Source: JALVIU01 sp964462295 | GTDB lineage: Bacteria; Atribacterota; JALVIU01 | DNA length: 16,206 nt | Reading direction: 5' to 3' | Assembly (NCBI GenBank): GCA_964462295.1 | Contig: CAYWXH010000034.1 | Span: 1 to 16,206 of the forward strand | Shown here: one piece after another, positions 14,830-16,206 of the stretch | Position numbering within the stretch: position 1 is the first letter of the stretch | How the letters are laid out: every line of letters begins with the position of its first letter | The notes under the pieces: model-generated | Databases searched by the model: none | The model's input: only the letters and a program-made list of their open reading frames with translations | Told to the model about the DNA's origin: nothing | Translations under genes and position numbers: made by a program

Positions 14830-16134
14830 ATGAATTTCCTTGATATTATTATTAAAAAAAGAGATAAGGGAAAACTTACAAAAGAAGAGATAACATTTAC
14901 CATAGAAAATTATACAAAGGGGAATATACCTGATTATCAGATGTCTTCATTTTTGATGGCTGTATTTTTTAATGGTATGAACAGAGAAGAGACATTTGAG
15001 TTTACTCATGCTATGGCAAATTCAGGAAAAATCCTTGATTTATCTGCCATTCCTGGTATAAAAATAGATAAACATAGTACAGGTGGTATAGGTGATGTTA
15101 CAACACTTATACTTGCACCACTTGTTGCATCTTGTGGTGTACCTGTGGCAAAGATGTCAGGAAGAGGGCTCGGAAGAACAGGGGGCACAATAGATAAGCT
15201 CGAATCTATTCCAGGTTTTAAAACAGAAATAGATATTAAGGACTTTATAGAACAGGTAAAGGATATAGGTATTGCAGTAGTAGGACAAAGCGGAGAGCTT
15301 GCACCTGCTGATAAAAAAATCTATGCACTTCGTGATGTAACAGGGACTGTGGAGAGTATCCCCCTTATTGCATCAAGTATAATGAGCAAAAAAATAGCAC
15401 TTGGTTCAGATGGGATCGTACTTGAGGTAACAACAGGAAATGGGGCATTCATGGAAGATATAAGATCTGCAAAAGAACTTGCACAAATTATGGTAGATAT
15501 AGGAAAAGATGCGGGGAAAAAAATGACTGCAGTTCTTACATCAATGGAAGAACCCCTTGGAATAGCTGTAGGAAACGCCCTTGAGGTAAAAGAGGCAATA
15601 GATGCGCTAAAGGGAAATATCCCAGAAGATGTAAAAGAACTTGTATTGACATTGGGCTCTTATATGCTTTACCTTGCAGGAAAAGTAGACTCTCCAGATA
15701 AGGCAAGGACACTCTTAGAAGATAATCTCGTAAATAGAAGGGGCCTTTCTAAATTTAGAGAAATGATAGAATACCAGGGAGGGGATCCCTCTATAATAGA
15801 TTATCCTGAAGAGCTTCCTACAGCATCTATAGTGAAGGCCTTTGAGGCAAAAGAAGATGGGTATGTAAAAGAGCTCATAGCAAGATATGTAGGAGATGCA
15901 GCACATCGACTTGGTGCAGGAAGGGAAACAAAAGAGGATAAGATAGACCTATCTGTAGGGATAGTCCTTGAGAAAAAGATAGGAGATAAGGTCAAAAAAG
16001 GAGATGTTCTTGCATGGATACATGCAAATAGTGAAGAAAAATTGAAAATAGCAGAGGAATATCTAAATAAGGCCTATAAAATAGGAAAAGAAAAGGTAGA
16101 TAGACCAAAACTTATATTGGGAATAGTAGAATAG
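14830..16134 (+). CDS. pdp: Pyrimidine-nucleoside phosphorylase (thymidine phosphorylase family)
   Basis: It splits uridine, deoxyuridine or thymidine with phosphate to the base and (deoxy)ribose 1-phosphate in nucleoside salvage. The ATG at 14830 is chosen over one 48 bp upstream because AAGGAGG lies 8 bases before it and the resulting 434 residues match the family length. Visible parts are KHSTGGIGD (81-89, H82), the signature SGRGLGRTGGTIDKLES (110-126) and the C-terminal beta/alpha domain with AHRLGAGR and GDKVKKGDVLAWI. Position 108 is Lys, as in the broad-specificity Bacillus-type enzyme; E. coli DeoA has Met there. This favours Pdp over a strict thymidine phosphorylase. It is divergent from thrS. 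Confidence 0.93.
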   Translation: MNFLDIIIKKRDKGKLTKEEITFTIENYTKGNIPDYQMSSFLMAVFFNGMNREETFEFTHAMANSGKILDLSAIPGIKIDKHSTGGIGDVTTLILAPLVASCGVPVAKMSGRGLGRTGGTIDKLESIPGFKTEIDIKDFIEQVKDIGIAVVGQSGELAPADKKIYALRDVTGTVESIPLIASSIMSKKIALGSDGIVLEVTTGNGAFMEDIRSAKELAQIMVDIGKDAGKKMTAVLTSMEEPLGIAVGNALEVKEAIDALKGNIPEDVKELVLTLGSYMLYLAGKVDSPDKARTLLEDNLVNRRGLSKFREMIEYQGGDPSIIDYPEELPTASIVKAFEAKEDGYVKELIARYVGDAAHRLGAGRETKEDKIDLSVGIVLEKKIGDKVKKGDVLAWIHANSEEKLKIAEEYLNKAYKIGKEKVDRPKLILGIVE

Positions 16135-16143
16135 AATAAAAAA

Positions 16144-16206
16144 AGCGGGAAACGGGACTCGAACCCGCGACCCTCGGCTTGGGAAGCCGATGCTCTACCA
16201 ACTGAG
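16144..16206 (-). tRNA. tRNA-Gly (anticodon CCC), 5' end cut by the window edge
   Basis: The complement reads CTCAGTTGGTAGAG (D arm), anticodon stem TCGGC/GCCGA with loop TTCCCAA (anticodon CCC), T arm GCGGG-TTCGAGT-CCCGT and 3' acceptor strand TTCCCGC with discriminator T, typical for tRNA-Gly. About 10 nt at the 5' end lie outside the window. CCA is not encoded. A run of seven T residues that includes the discriminator follows the acceptor strand and may help termination. The gene faces the nucleoside phosphorylase tail to tail, 9 bp apart. Confidence 0.94.

Overview
The window is a bacterial chromosome segment made almost entirely of conserved housekeeping genes. It is AT-rich by eye (about one third G+C), with heavy use of ATA (Ile) and AGA/AGG (Arg) codons, very tight gene packing and no coding sign of phage, plasmid or insertion sequences. 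Short intergenic distances, a cysteine-rich TrpRS and a zinc-ribbon L28 fit a thermophilic or anaerobic bacterium, possibly of a deep-branching lineage. The phylum cannot be fixed from this window. Neither tRNA gene encodes its 3' CCA, so the organism depends on enzymatic CCA addition, and a CBS-NTase tRNA nucleotidyltransferase gene lies in the window.

Layout. (1) 1-455 has no gene. Positions 5-295 hold a G+C-richer cluster of palindromic, REP-like repeats, followed by a good sigma-70-type promoter. (2) A plus-strand unit encodes the potassium uptake proteins TrkA and TrkH and a small unknown protein. rpmB (ribosomal protein L28) follows from its own promoter. (3) A long minus-strand block runs from tRNA-Pro(GGG) at 12794 down to ispH at 3871: tRNA-Pro, a Gfo/Idh/MocA-family oxidoreductase, surE, acyP, pcm, CBS-CCA nucleotidyltransferase, M50 protease, trpS, an RsuA/RluB-type pseudouridine synthase, cobO, cmk, ispH. 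Gaps between the protein genes run from a 20-bp overlap to 36 bp, so it looks like one long operon. (4) thrS is on the minus strand with its own promoter. (5) A divergent plus-strand pyrimidine-nucleoside phosphorylase gene follows, then a tRNA-Gly(CCC) on the minus strand cut by the window end.

The minus-strand block mixes tRNA charging and maturation (TrpRS, CCA enzyme), rRNA modification, nucleotide metabolism (SurE, Cmk), protein and metabolite repair (Pcm, AcyP), isoprenoid synthesis (IspH) and cobalamin adenosylation (CobO). No dedicated new defence, secondary-metabolite or mobile system is visible. The points most worth a second look are the covarying palindromic repeats, the CBS-NTase enzyme without a DHH domain, the probable [4Fe-4S] motif in TrpRS, the unknown gene behind trkH, and the transcription start apparently shared by a tRNA and a long operon. 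Several starts were moved from the longest open frame: the oxidoreductase (TTG start; the longer frame reads through the tRNA) and the nucleoside phosphorylase (16 codons shorter). cmk also uses TTG.
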